Positions 16,736-26,860 are shown, counted from the first letter of the stretch. The stretch is 64,000 bases of DNA from Tisiphia sp964030975 (GCF_964030975.1 NZ_CAXIQH010000001.1:620001-684000); one strand, 5' to 3'. A program made the numbers and translations. Notes: generated from the sequence alone by a model not told the origin.

Positions 16736-19165
16736 ATGTCAAATAATCAACAAGAGTCAATAACAGAATTAGAATACGGGGCTGATTCTATCAAGGTTTT
16801 AAAAGGTCTTGAGGCAGTTAAGAAAAGACCGGGTATGTATATTGGTGATACTGACGATGGGTCAGGACTACATCATATGATTTACGAGGTTGTTGATAAT
16901 GCTATCGATGAATCTTTAGCTGGTCACTGTAACCTAATTAAAGTAATCCTAAATACCAACGGATCTGTAACAGTGCGTGATAATGGACGTGGTATACCTG
17001 TTGATATTCATGAAGGAGAAGGGATATCAGCAGCTGAAGTTATTATGACCCAATTGCATGCTGGTGGTAAATTTGATCAGAACTCTTATAAAATATCTGG
17101 TGGGTTGCATGGTGTTGGTGTATCTGTGGTAAATGCCCTGTCAGAATGGTTAGAGCTTAGAATTTGGCGGGATAATAAGGAATATTTTATAAGATTTAGA
17201 GATGGTGCTGCTGAAACACCACTCACACTAAAAGGAGAGTCAGTAGAGAAAAAAGGTACCGAAATTACCTTCTTCCCATCTATTACCACTTTTAGCATGA
17301 TTGAATTTAATTTTGCTACTGTAGAGCATAGACTTAGGGAACTAGCATTTTTAAACTCTGGTGTCAGGATATTACTAAAAGATCATCGTTTTGCCGAACC
17401 ACAAGAAGTAGAGTTTTGCTTTACTGGTGGTGTAGAAGCTTATGTCAAATATATAGACAAGGCCAAAACTTCATTACATAAATGTATATCACTCAATACT
17501 AATAATCAAGCAACAGGTATTACTTTTGAATTGGCAATGAATTGGAATGATTCATATCATGAAAATATTTTGTGTTTTACTAATAATATAAGACAACGTG
17601 ATGGCGGTACGCACCTTATTGCCTTTAAAGCCGCTCTTACTAGGGTTATTACAACTTATACCGAGAATATTGGACTCAATAAAAAAAGCAAAGTAAATTT
17701 CACTGGCGATGACACTAGAGAAGGGCTGTCATGTATTCTATCAGTAAAAGTACCAGACCCGAAATTTTCATCACAAACTAAAGATAAATTAGTCAGTTCT
17801 GAAGTCCGTCCTATCGTAGAGAATGCTGTATATACTAAGATTTTAGAATGGTTTGAAGAACATCCTAGCGACGCAAAAATAATTATTAATAAAATTATTG
17901 AAGCAGCAACTGCCAGAGAAGCAGCAAAAAGAGCAAGGGAATTAACCCGTCGAAAATCAGCTCTTGAAATTTCAAACTTACCTGGAAAACTTGCTGATTG
18001 TCAAGAAAAAGATCCGGCTCTTTCGGAACTATTTATTGTTGAAGGAGACTCGGCTGGCGGTACAGCGAAGCAGGGTAGAGATAGAAAGTTTCAAGCAATT
18101 TTGCCATTACGAGGTAAAATCCTGAATGTTGAAAGAGCTAGATTTGATAAAATGTTAAATTCTGAGCAAGTAGGAACATTAATAACAGCTCTTGGAACGG
18201 CTATTGGTAATGAAGATTTTTCTTTGGATAAGCTAAGATATCATAAAATAATTATTATGACTGATGCTGATGTTGACGGCTCGCATATTAGAACCTTATT
18301 ACTTACTTTCTTCTACCGACACATGCGTCAATTGATTGATAAAGGATATTTATATATAGCTCAGCCGCCTTTATATAAAGTAAAAAAAGGTAATAACGAT
18401 TTTTATTTAAAAAATGAACAAGCTTTGCAAGATTATTTAGTAAAAAACACTATTAGTGATGCAACAATTATGTTGTATAATGGACGAGAGATCAGTGGTC
18501 ATGACCTTGATGAGATAATCAAAAAGGTTATCCGATTCGTTGCATTACTTGATCAAGTTGGCAAAAAATTTAATCGACAAATTGCAGAATGTTTATCTAT
18601 AAAAGGTTTGTTAGGTAATCAAATATTTGATCAAGATAAGACAAATGAAATAACTCAGGCTTTGAATATTTTAAATCTTGGTGATATATCACCTGATAAA
18701 ACAGATTGGCAATTTGTAGTTAGTACAAATAAAATAGAATTTTTCCGCTTTGTTCGAGGACAAAAAGAAAGTAAAATTTTATCGAAAGAACAGCTTGAAT
18801 CTTTTGAATTTATTCAGCTAGCTAAATCGTTTACTCCACTTGTAGACTTATTTATTGAGCAAACAAAGTTATTAATTAAAAGCCAGGAATATATGATTAC
18901 ACTGCCTAGTATGTTGCTGAATTATATATTAGAAAGCGGGAAGAAAGGTATAGCTATTCAACGCTTCAAAGGTCTTGGAGAAATGAATTCTGATCAATTA
19001 GGGGAGACAACATTAGACCCTCAAAGAAGAACTTTGCTGCAAGTTAAAGTACACGAACAAGATAGTGCCGAAGTAATTTTCTCAACATTAATGGGAGATA
19101 TTGTTGAACCTAGAAGACAATTTATTCAAGCAAATGCCTTGAATGTAATTAATCTAGATGTTTAG
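16736..19165 (+). CDS. gyrB: DNA gyrase subunit B
   Basis: 809 residues, full length. ATP-binding GHKL domain: VVDNAIDESLAGH and GLHGVGVSVVNALS. TOPRIM domain: FIVEGDSAGGTAKQGRDRKF and MTDADVDGSHIRTLL (Mg2+ ligands). C-terminal QRFKGLGEMNSDQL. With GyrA it introduces negative supercoils. The start ATG matches the conserved N-terminus. The gene stands alone, as in Rickettsia, not next to dnaA/dnaN/recF. Confidence 0.97.
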   Translation: MSNNQQESITELEYGADSIKVLKGLEAVKKRPGMYIGDTDDGSGLHHMIYEVVDNAIDESLAGHCNLIKVILNTNGSVTVRDNGRGIPVDIHEGEGISAAEVIMTQLHAGGKFDQNSYKISGGLHGVGVSVVNALSEWLELRIWRDNKEYFIRFRDGAAETPLTLKGESVEKKGTEITFFPSITTFSMIEFNFATVEHRLRELAFLNSGVRILLKDHRFAEPQEVEFCFTGGVEAYVKYIDKAKTSLHKCISLNTNNQATGITFELAMNWNDSYHENILCFTNNIRQRDGGTHLIAFKAALTRVITTYTENIGLNKKSKVNFTGDDTREGLSCILSVKVPDPKFSSQTKDKLVSSEVRPIVENAVYTKILEWFEEHPSDAKIIINKIIEAATAREAAKRARELTRRKSALEISNLPGKLADCQEKDPALSELFIVEGDSAGGTAKQGRDRKFQAILPLRGKILNVERARFDKMLNSEQVGTLITALGTAIGNEDFSLDKLRYHKIIIMTDADVDGSHIRTLLLTFFYRHMRQLIDKGYLYIAQPPLYKVKKGNNDFYLKNEQALQDYLVKNTISDATIMLYNGREISGHDLDEIIKKVIRFVALLDQVGKKFNRQIAECLSIKGLLGNQIFDQDKTNEITQALNILNLGDISPDKTDWQFVVSTNKIEFFRFVRGQKESKILSKEQLESFEFIQLAKSFTPLVDLFIEQTKLLIKSQEYMITLPSMLLNYILESGKKGIAIQRFKGLGEMNSDQLGETTLDPQRRTLLQVKVHEQDSAEVIFSTLMGDIVEPRRQFIQANALNVINLDV

Positions 19166-19693
19166 GACGTAGTAAAGGTAACTTTGCTATACAAATTGAG
19201 GAATATTTATAACATCTTTATCCTGAATTGGCGTATATACAATAAATTTAATTCACCTAACACATGGCATTTAAAAGTCATAGAGAAAACAGTCCGGTGT
19301 CTAAGCGAGGTGCCACTTTGTACCAACTAAGCAATCTAATAGACTTTCTGCATAAGTCAAAAAGTAGATTGCCACTACACTCACGTGGTCTCGCAATGAC
19401 GCCGGTTATTTTTCTGCAATTTGCAAATTGCCATAGGAGTTATGCGTAGGGTGAGAATTTAAGGGTTTTAAAAAGACCCTATTTGAATCTTTTGACTATT
19501 CAATGTCGTTTATGTTTGTTATACTATCATGCTTTCAAGGATTGTTTTTGAAAGCAGAAGAGTATATGTACTGCCGGCACATTCACCATTCATTTTCAAA
19601 TCTAATTCTTGGAATCGTTCGAATAGACATCAGTAACTCATGTAACTGACAATTTTCGACTAACTAAATGTACAAAATGATTGGAGATGGATT
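19166..19693. other. Intergenic region with a miniature element
   Basis: 528 bp without a gene. A repeat at about 19251-19460 begins AATTCACCTAACACATGGCA and ends TTATGCGTAGGGTGAGAATT, with half of module B inside (ACTCACGTGGTCTCGCAATG). The same left end, followed by TTTAAAAATCATAGGGAAAA, recurs at about 22960-23000. The remaining 230 bp before the autotransporter must hold its promoter; I cannot place it with confidence. Confidence 0.5.
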
Positions 19694-22600
19694 ATGATAT
19701 CAAAAAATAATATTGTATTTATAGTGCTACTACTTGTGACAAATGTTGATATTATAGCAATGCCACTACCTGATAAGGAACTCAATGTTGAAGAGTACTT
19801 ATTAGGACTAAGTGCAGAGGAGATTGACATGGAAGAGTGTAATTTAGATAATTTCACGTTAGAAAATGATCTTAAGAAAGAGAAAGCAAGAGGACAAGAA
19901 CTTGTACAACAATTGAATGAGGTGCAACAGGAAGCAATTAAGCAGGCTATTCAGTTTGAACAACAACTGAGTAAAGAGAAGCTTAACACAGTTGAGAAAA
20001 ATACTCAACTTGAGCGAACAAAAAAGGAGTTCGAGACAGCACAAAAAAATAAGCTAGAACTTGCACAACAACTACAAAATCTACAAGGACAGCTCAAGAC
20101 AGAACAAGAAAGTGTAAAACTACTGGCTGATGAGAAACAGGTAGCAATTAGTAAGGTTACTAATCTAGACGCACAATTAAAAGAACTACAAGGAAAGCTC
20201 GGTACAGAACAAGAAAGTGTAAAACTACTGGCTGATGAGAAACAGGTAGCAATTAGTAAGGTTACTAATCTAGACGCACAATTAAAAGAACTACAAGGAA
20301 AGCTCGGTACAGAACAAGAAAGTGTAAAACTACTGGCTGATGAGAAACAGGTAGCAATTAGTAAGGTTACTAATCTAGGTGCACAATTAAAAGAACTACA
20401 AGGAAAGCTCGAGACATCACAAAACAAGGAACTAGAACTTACACAACAACTAACTAAGGAAAGAGAAGCAATAGATGAAAAAACTACTCAGCTTGAGAGA
20501 ACAAGAAAATATCTCAAGATAGCACAAAGAAATGAACTAGAACTTGAACAACAATTGAATAATGCAAAACTAGATACAGCTCAGAAGACTGCTCAGTCTG
20601 AGCAAACCATAAAAGATATACAAGGAAAGTTCGAAATAGCACAAAGAAATGAACTAGAACTTGCACAACAATTGAATAATGCAAAACTAGATACAGCTCA
20701 GAAGACTGCTCAGTCTGAGCAAACCATAAAAGATATACAAGGAAAGTTCGAAATAGCACAAAAAAATGAACTAGAACTTGAACAACAATTGAATAATGCA
20801 AAACTAGATACAGCTCAGAAGACTGCTCAGTCTGAGCAAACCATAAAAGATATACAAGGAAAGTTCGAAATAGCACAAAAAAATGAACTAGAACTTGAAC
20901 AACAATTGAATAATGCAAAACTAGATACAGCTCAGAAGACTGCTCAGTCTGAGCAAACCATAAAAGATATACAAGGAAAGTTCGAAATAGCACAAAAAAA
21001 TGAACTAGAACTTGAACAACAATTGAATAATGCAAAACTAGATACAGCTCAGAAGACTGCTCAGTCTGAGCAAACCATAAAAGATATACAAGGAAAGTTC
21101 GAAATAGCACAAAAAAATGAACTAGAACTTGAACAACAATTGAATAATGCAAAACTAGATACAGCTCAGAAGACTGCTCAGTCTGAGCAAACCATAAAAG
21201 ATATACAAGGAAAGTTCGAAATAGCACAAAAAAATGAACTAGAACTTGAACAACAATTGAATAATGCAAAACTAGATACAGCTCAGAAGACTGCTCAGTC
21301 TGAGCAAACCATAAAAGATATACAAGGAAAGCTCAAGATAGCACAAAACAATGAGCTAGCTCTTGAACAACAATTGAATAATGCAAAACTAGATACAGCT
21401 CAGAAGACTGCTCAGTCTGAGCAAACCATAAAAGATATACAAGGAAAGTTCGAGATAGCACAAAAAAATGAACTAGAACTTGCACAACAATTAAGTGATG
21501 CAAAACTGAATACAGCTCAGAAGACTGCCCAGTCTGAGCAAACCATAAAAGATATACAAGAAAAGCTAGAGAAAGAACAACAAAGTAAACAAGAACTTGT
21601 ACAACAAATGAGTGACGAAAAACTGGATACAGCTCAGAAGACTGCTCAACCTAAACAACAACTAAAGAATAAACAAGAGTCCGAGAAAGAACAGGAAGAA
21701 AGTAAACAAGCACTTGTACAACAAACGAGTGATGAAAACAGGCAGCAATTAAATAAGATTGCTCAACTTAAACAACAACTGAAGGATAAACAAGAGTCCG
21801 AGAAAGAACAGGAAGAAAGTAAACAAGCACTTGTACAACAAATGAGTGACGAAAAACAGAGAGAGGAACAAGAGCTTGAAAAGCTCGTAGAGGTTTCTAT
21901 ACCAAGAGCAGTAGAAGAAATATCAACCGTTGTTGGGATAGCACCTCTGATGCCAAAAATAATATCAGCAAATAGCAATATGTTTTTTACTAGAATGCCC
22001 ATAATATTTAAAACTATTGGAGCGGGTGATGAGGAAGAATCTTTAGTTAGTAACATATCAAAGGGTGTGTGGGTTAAAGGTTTGTATAGCATGAGTAAAC
22101 AGGATATGTTCCAAAATATTATAGGTTACAAGAGTAATAGCAAAGGTATTGTTATTGGATTTGATGTTGAAACAGAGAAAGCGGTAGGGGACTTATTTGG
22201 TATTGCGTATAGTCATATATGTTCTAACTTTAAATTTCAAAATCAAAATAATAAAATTTTGCTCTCTGGTCATATTATATCCATCTATGGTCAGAAGAAT
22301 TTGGGGAATAGTTTATCATTACAAGGAGTGTTCTCTACCACCCGTAATTATGTTACCAACAAATCTATACGTTCTATGGATGATATTACATACAATGTAT
22401 CTGGTAAGTACCAGAATAATAGCTATCATTTTGATACCAGACTCAACTATAATATTGGATTCTCTCAAGGTTTTACCCTAATTCCTGGTATAGGTATTAG
22501 ATATGAACAGTATCAAGACAGTGCTTATACTGAAACTAATATAGAAACATATAATTTATCTCTGAAAGCTAAGTCACAAAATTTCTGGGTTGGCTCTATT

Positions 22601-22906
22601 GGTAGTAAATTATTGTTACCAGCTCTACCAACTACTCAGAATGTAACAATTACTCCAATACTACATGGCATTATTGAGAAATATCTTAATAATAAAAGTC
22701 AGAAGATTGATAGTAAAATATTGATAAATAATATTATCTTTGAACAACAAACCATACTACCAAAACAATCTGCTATTAGTTATAATATTGGTACTAGCTT
22801 ATTATTAGCTAGAAGGAATACCGAAATATTAATGGAATATAATTGCCATTTGAGCAAAGGGTATCGAAGTCATCAAGGTTCCATAAGACTTAAAATTATG
22901 TTCTAA
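19694..22906 (+). CDS. Sca-like autotransporter with coiled-coil repeat passenger
   Basis: 1070 residues. Signal peptide at residues 1-22 (NNIVFIVLLLVTNVDIIAMP), then a long alpha-helical passenger (about 45-715) rich in E, K and Q, and a C-terminal autotransporter beta-barrel (about 790-1070) starting GVWVKGLYSMSKQDM and ending in IRLKIMF with the terminal Phe. The passenger has three 35-residue units (GTEQESVKLLADEKQ...) and nine 39-residue units (IAQKNELELEQQL...TIKDIQGKFE). Autotransporters of the rickettsial Sca group act in adhesion and host interaction; the barrel fits, but the passenger cannot be assigned to a numbered Sca. Ribosome site GGAGA lies upstream of the ATG. Confidence 0.9.
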   Translation: MISKNNIVFIVLLLVTNVDIIAMPLPDKELNVEEYLLGLSAEEIDMEECNLDNFTLENDLKKEKARGQELVQQLNEVQQEAIKQAIQFEQQLSKEKLNTVEKNTQLERTKKEFETAQKNKLELAQQLQNLQGQLKTEQESVKLLADEKQVAISKVTNLDAQLKELQGKLGTEQESVKLLADEKQVAISKVTNLDAQLKELQGKLGTEQESVKLLADEKQVAISKVTNLGAQLKELQGKLETSQNKELELTQQLTKEREAIDEKTTQLERTRKYLKIAQRNELELEQQLNNAKLDTAQKTAQSEQTIKDIQGKFEIAQRNELELAQQLNNAKLDTAQKTAQSEQTIKDIQGKFEIAQKNELELEQQLNNAKLDTAQKTAQSEQTIKDIQGKFEIAQKNELELEQQLNNAKLDTAQKTAQSEQTIKDIQGKFEIAQKNELELEQQLNNAKLDTAQKTAQSEQTIKDIQGKFEIAQKNELELEQQLNNAKLDTAQKTAQSEQTIKDIQGKFEIAQKNELELEQQLNNAKLDTAQKTAQSEQTIKDIQGKLKIAQNNELALEQQLNNAKLDTAQKTAQSEQTIKDIQGKFEIAQKNELELAQQLSDAKLNTAQKTAQSEQTIKDIQEKLEKEQQSKQELVQQMSDEKLDTAQKTAQPKQQLKNKQESEKEQEESKQALVQQTSDENRQQLNKIAQLKQQLKDKQESEKEQEESKQALVQQMSDEKQREEQELEKLVEVSIPRAVEEISTVVGIAPLMPKIISANSNMFFTRMPIIFKTIGAGDEEESLVSNISKGVWVKGLYSMSKQDMFQNIIGYKSNSKGIVIGFDVETEKAVGDLFGIAYSHICSNFKFQNQNNKILLSGHIISIYGQKNLGNSLSLQGVFSTTRNYVTNKSIRSMDDITYNVSGKYQNNSYHFDTRLNYNIGFSQGFTLIPGIGIRYEQYQDSAYTETNIETYNLSLKAKSQNFWVGSIGSKLLLPALPTTQNVTITPILHGIIEKYLNNKSQKIDSKILINNIIFEQQTILPKQSAISYNIGTSLLLARRNTEILMEYNCHLSKGYRSHQGSIRLKIMF
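20092..20410 (+). repeat. Three 105-bp tandem repeats in the autotransporter
   Basis: Three near-identical units of 35 codons (TEQESVKLLADEK, QVAISKVTNLDAQLKELQ). 35 is exactly five heptads, consistent with a continuous coiled coil. Units differ at single positions, e.g. LDAQL and LGAQL. Confidence 0.9.
20518..21570 (+). repeat. Nine 117-bp tandem repeats in the autotransporter
   Basis: Nine units of 39 codons with very high DNA identity. Units 3-7 appear identical in protein (IAQKNELELEQQLNNAKLDT..). The edge units diverge (AQRNELELAQQ; AQQLSDAKLN), as expected when copy number changes by internal recombination. A degenerate tail with KEQQSKQELVQQ follows. Confidence 0.92.
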
Positions 22907-23267
22907 ACTCAGTATATGACAGGAAAGTTAATATGATATAATTTTGAGATAGTTAATTGACTCACCTTACGCATGGTGGTTTAAAAATCATAGGGAAAAC
23001 AACACAACTGTCGAAAATTAGAAGAGGAAGGGGTTTTAAAGGACATCATGGCAGTTTAAAAAGTTGTGGGTTTATAACCGCTGTCATTGCGAGAAGGTAT
23101 AAGCCGACAAAGCAATCTACTTATGGTTACTTTTGTGGATAACTTCGTCGATCTACGGTCTTTCTCGTAATGACGTTACCCTATTTAAAACCCATTCCTC
23201 TCCTAACTTTCGACAGCTGTGAAGATATCCCGCGGGTCACAAATTCAAATTAATTAGCTATAGGTAT
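22907..23267. repeat. Intergenic repeat cluster with shell type 4 copy
   Basis: Holds the left end of the 19.25-kb repeat (GACTCACCTTACGCATGG, about 22960) and a type 4 element at 23003-23221 (CACAACTGTCGAAAATTAG ... CTAACTTTCGACAGCTGTG) whose cargo is module B (CGCTGTCATTGCGAGAAGG, CTTTCTCGTAATGACG). No gene is visible. Confidence 0.75.
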
Positions 23268-23568
23268 TAGGCTCTGTGAAGGTTTCTAAAGTGACCTAAT
23301 TCTGGCTATTTTTTGCTACGAATAAACATGATTCTCTTGAAATAGGTACACTATAGTGAAACCTATTGAATTAGGTGATAAAGAACATAACTATTGTAAG
23401 TTGTCATTCCCGCGTAGGCGGGAATCTAGATACCTGCTTTCGCAGGTATGACACAAAGTTTGTATCACCTAATTCAATAGGTTTCACTATATTCCTTCAA
23501 AAATCCTATTTATTCTCACTAAAAAATAGCTTAAAATATAGAGCAATTAGAAACCTTCACAGAGCCTA
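23268..23568. repeat. Shell type 3 element with a nested type 1 element
   Basis: Outer ends TAGGCTCTGTGAAGGTTTCT and the exact complement AGAAACCTTCACAGAGCCTA. A complete 140-bp type 1 element sits inside at 23352-23491, leaving about 161 bp of type 3 sequence with no coding capacity. Confidence 0.88.
23352..23491. repeat. Shell type 1 element (nested)
   Basis: The best-preserved type 1 copy: TATAGTGAAACCTATTGAAT at the left and its exact complement at the right (29 bp in all), with module A as cargo. Inserted in the type 3 element after GGTACAC. Confidence 0.9.
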
Positions 23569-23569
23569 G

Positions 23570-23815
23570 CTAAAAGTTTTTTTGCAAAAAAAGTACAACT
23601 AAAAACCATATAGTAATCAAACATATCCAAAGTCCGCCTCTAATGTCATATGTACGTCTAACTATAATTTTTAGAGTTTCCTCAGTCTTTTTGGCTTCTT
23701 TGATACAATCTGCCCTCATAGCGATTATGTAGCCTGATATAGTCATAATCTTGCTATATAGTTGTTTTAGCTCTTTATCATATTTTGATGTTTTTTCATC
23801 AAGATCATTTTGCAC
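23570..23815 (-). CDS. Small protein with C-terminal membrane helix
   Basis: 81 residues, not recognised. A charged, helical N-terminal part (DLDEKTSKYDKELKQLYSK) and a single membrane segment at the end (GLWICLITIWFLVVLFLQKNF, about residues 61-81), i.e. tail-anchored topology. The start is GTG at 23815, preceded by a strong AGGGGG ribosome site 5-6 bp upstream, which supports it as a real gene. It is divergent from the HTH regulator with about 330-380 bp between them. The type 3 element ends 2 bp after its stop codon. Confidence 0.55.
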   Translation of the reverse strand: MQNDLDEKTSKYDKELKQLYSKIMTISGYIIAMRADCIKEAKKTEETLKIIVRRTYDIRGGLWICLITIWFLVVLFLQKNF

Positions 23816-24142
23816 AAAACCCCCTGATTATGATTATCGGGAAAATATTCCTATTAGTTGTTGAGTAAAATAATAGTTTAGGTTGCATTTTTAATAAAAA
23901 AGTTACTAAATAAGCAATAATATATTTGATTATCAAATAAATATTGTATATATTCATGAAGTATTTCCTTTTATGATTGAGTTTTTAGGGTTAATTAACA
24001 TTCTTTTTATATTCAACTTACATATATTGACAAGCGGTTGAATTTATATATTGAATGTTATGATTCCTTAAAGTTTTTCTTACTAAAAGAATTTCTTAAG
24101 TTCATTTGGTAAGATAAGCAACTTTACTATGAGGTTTTTTTC
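23816..24142. promoter_or_regulatory. Divergent AT-rich intergenic region, putative promoter
   Basis: 327 bp between the small membrane protein and the HTH gene, without repeats or coding sequence. TTGACA at about 24028 and TTGAAT/TATGAT further on (about 24041-24066, spacing about 15 bp) are promoter-like on the plus strand. Assignment is tentative because the sequence is very AT-rich. Confidence 0.3.
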
Positions 24143-24196
24143 TTGTCAAGAAGAAAACCGTTTTTCACGGATAAATTTTATAAAAAATTATGTTTA

Positions 24197-24859
24197 ATGG
24201 GTTGGTTTGAAAATATAAAGGATTTCCTTAATACAAAAATGAAGGATGAAGGGCTAAAGGTAGGTAAACTAGCTGAGGCTTCAGAGGTTCCAGAAACTAC
24301 TATGAGAAAGATGCTAGATAATCGGCGTCCTGAGATAAAAAACATAATCAAACTAGCTAATTATTTTAATTGCTCTATTGATGAAATGTTAGGTAGAAAG
24401 GAATTTGACTCTGGCGAAAAACAACAATACACTCCACTATCCCCAGAAGCATTAAGTGCTAATTTGAAAAATTTTATCAACAAGGAGCTAGCCAAAAACA
24501 GTTTAACTCAATCTACCTTAGGGAAAACGCTTGGTTTTAGTGAAGATGCCTTTCGTCCTTTTCTAAAAGAAGATGATAATACTCAAAAAATGCTGGTTAC
24601 TGATACAGTGGTAGCTACTGCCGATTATTTCAAAGTGTCTATTGATGGGGTGCTAGGTAGAGTTCCACAGCTTGCAAAAGAACAACAGCTGGCAAAACCC
24701 TTAGATAACAGCTTGAAAAAGTTAAGTCCTGAAGTTCTAAAAGCCGCTCAACTTATTGGCAAATCTATTGAAAAAGATATATCTAAGGCTCCAAGTGATG
24801 GAAAAGTTGCTTCTACCCATGTTAGATCTATAAATAAGACTAATGACAGAAGCAGATAA
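24197..24859 (+). CDS. Double-HTH (XRE-like) DNA-binding protein
   Basis: 220 residues from the ATG at 24197 (MGWFENIKDFLNTK); a TTG at 24143 would add 18 residues. Two Cro/CI-type helix-turn-helix segments lie in tandem: KVGKLAEASEVPETTMRKML ending in FNCSIDEMLGR, and LTQSTLGKTLGFSEDAF ending in FKVSIDGVLGR. The repeated YF-x(2-3)-SID-x(2)-LGR ending suggests an internal duplication. There is no effector domain; the last 50 residues look disordered. Probably a transcriptional regulator, possibly of itself and the divergent membrane protein. It ends 23 bp before the aminopeptidase P gene. Confidence 0.75.
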   Translation: MGWFENIKDFLNTKMKDEGLKVGKLAEASEVPETTMRKMLDNRRPEIKNIIKLANYFNCSIDEMLGRKEFDSGEKQQYTPLSPEALSANLKNFINKELAKNSLTQSTLGKTLGFSEDAFRPFLKEDDNTQKMLVTDTVVATADYFKVSIDGVLGRVPQLAKEQQLAKPLDNSLKKLSPEVLKAAQLIGKSIEKDISKAPSDGKVASTHVRSINKTNDRSR

Positions 24860-24882
24860 ACCCTTTTCTAAATAGTAATTTA

Positions 24883-26373
24883 ATGCAAAAACGTATCAGT
24901 AGTGTTAGAGAGCTGTTTGCTAAGTATAAAATAGATGGCTATATAGTACCTTCTAATGATCAATATCTTAGCGAGTATGTCCATGAAAGTGCTAAGCGAC
25001 TGCAATATATAACCAACTTTAGCGGATCCAATGGTATTGCGGTGATCTGCAAAGATAAGGCGGTATTTTTTACAGATGGTCGTTATCTACAACAAAGTAA
25101 GCGTGAGCTAGCTCCAGAAATCTTTAAGATTTTTGATATTAAAGATTTACCCTATTTTGCTTGGGATGATTATTTAGGTAATGATAGCATCTTGGGATAT
25201 GATTCGAAACTCTTTACTAATGTTAAGTTACAAATATTTTCCAAAATAAAATCCCGTTTACATAAAATATCTGATAATTTAATAGATCAAATTTGGCATG
25301 ATAGACCAGCGGAACCATCATCAAAGATATATATTCATGATGATAAATTTTCTGGTCAATCATATAGTAATAAAATTACTATATGTCGCGATCTACTGAC
25401 TAAATATTCTGCAGATACGATGATTATTACTTCGGCAGATTCAATATGCTGGTTATTAAATCTCAGAGCAAGTGACATTTCACATTCACCATTGATGCTT
25501 GCTATAGTTCTGATCACTCAAGATCAGCTATATTTATTTACTAATCCAAATAGAGCTAATCAAGATGTTACGATTGCTCGCCCTAATATAACTATCTTAC
25601 CAGAGGAAAGATTTGCCGGTATGTTGGGTCAAGCTAATAAGGTTCTCGTTGATGAAAATTTTGCCTCAAGTTACATTATGGATTTGCTAAATAATAAGCT
25701 AGTAGCAAAAATTAACGACCCTTGTCAATTATCTAAAGCGCTTAAGAATGATATTGAGATTAAGCACGCAATTAATTTTCATATTAATGATGCGGTGGCA
25801 CTATGTGAATTCTTTGCATATTTGTTTGAATTACCAAATTTACAAGATCAAACTGAATATGATCTAGGAGAAATATTAACAGAATTTAGATCTAAGCAAG
25901 ATCAATATGTTATGGATAGTTTCCCGACTATATGTGGTTTTAAGGAAAATAGTGCCATAATTCATTATCGGGCGACAAGTCATCAAGCAAAAAAAATCTT
26001 AGGTAAAGGTATATTATTAATTGATTCTGGTGGGCAATATAAAGGTTGTACTACTGATGTAACCAGAACCTTTGCTATAGGCAACCCTACCGAGGAACAA
26101 AAATTACGCTATACTCAAGTTCTTAAGGGACATATTGCTCTATCGACAATTAAATTTCCGGTTAATATTACTACAGGAAGCCATTTAGATGTTCTAGCCC
26201 GGCAATTTCTGTGGAGAGATAGGCAAGACTATCCGCATGGTACAGGTCATGGTGTTGGTAGCTTTTTAAATGTTCATGAGGGACCACAAAATATTAGTTT
26301 ACGCAGTAACGTTATTCGTATACTTGCAGCAAAACTGCATAACTCTATTAAATTTTTTTGGTATAGCACTTAA
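24883..26373 (+). pseudogene. Xaa-Pro aminopeptidase P, 3' end lost to an IS66 element
   Basis: M24B metallopeptidase that removes N-terminal residues preceding proline. Creatinase-like N-terminal domains and part of the pita-bread catalytic domain are present: the metal-ligand region LLIDSGGQYKGCTTDVTRTF and HGTGHGVGSFLNVHEGP. Homology stops at about residue 478 (base 26317). The frame then runs into the IS end (ILAAKLHNSI) and stops at 26373. The two C-terminal glutamate metal ligands of the family are missing, so the product should be inactive. Rickettsial homologues are about 100 residues longer. Confidence 0.85.
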
Positions 26374-26855
26374 CATATAGGTTCATACATTATTTTAAAC
26401 GTTCTACAACTTGCCTCAAATACAGAAATACCTTTATCTAATAATTTTCTAATGTTATTTTTTATCGGAAACCAATGATGTTCAATAGGATTTAAATCAG
26501 GGGAATAAGGTGGTAAAAATTTTAGTTTGCAGCCAGCTTTTTCAATTAATTCTTTAGCCCTTTTGGATTTATGAAAGCTTGCATTATCAGCAATGACAAC
26601 CTGTCCAGGCTTTAGCTCCGGCACAAGGCAATTTTCTATATAAGCTTCAAATACCTTACTATCACAGCTCCCAGTAAAGACTAGTGATGCGATTAAACTA
26701 TTCTGATTTAACGCACCAATAAAACTTGTTCTTTCACTACGTTTTCCCGATTTACTCCCATTACAACGACTTCCTTTCATTGACCATCCATATTCATATG
26801 ATTCATTATCATTTATGCCCGCTTCATCAAGATAAACACGTCTCTCTATCGGCAC
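26370..26855 (-). CDS. IS630 transposase orfB, copy 2
   Basis: 161 residues, near-identical to copy 1 (starts MPIERRVYLDEAG instead of MPKEKRVYLDEAG). The DDE core is intact. Confidence 0.88.
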   Translation of the reverse strand: MPIERRVYLDEAGINDNESYEYGWSMKGSRCNGSKSGKRSERTSFIGALNQNSLIASLVFTGSCDSKVFEAYIENCLVPELKPGQVVIADNASFHKSKRAKELIEKAGCKLKFLPPYSPDLNPIEHHWFPIKNNIRKLLDKGISVFEASCRTFKIMYEPIC

Positions 26856-26860
26856 TTTTT

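Noticed and set aside
20005..20427. Serine/cysteine-rich minus-strand frame
   Set aside because: Antisense shadow of the 105-bp repeats in the same gene.
20514..21269. Long minus-strand reading frame with a hydrophobic repeating protein (HYSIVVQVLVHFFVLFRTF)
   Set aside because: It is the antisense of the 117-bp coding repeats of the autotransporter; repeated DNA keeps the opposite frame open. The plus strand has a signal peptide and beta-barrel.
20092..21570. Possible CRISPR array from regular repeats
   Set aside because: Units are contiguous without spacers, in frame and coding for a coiled coil.
23375..23569. Small ORF starting MIKNITIVSCHSRVGGN, also at 31754 and 4820
   Set aside because: It is translated from the type 1 element and module A; the same peptide recurs wherever the element lies, with no ribosome site.
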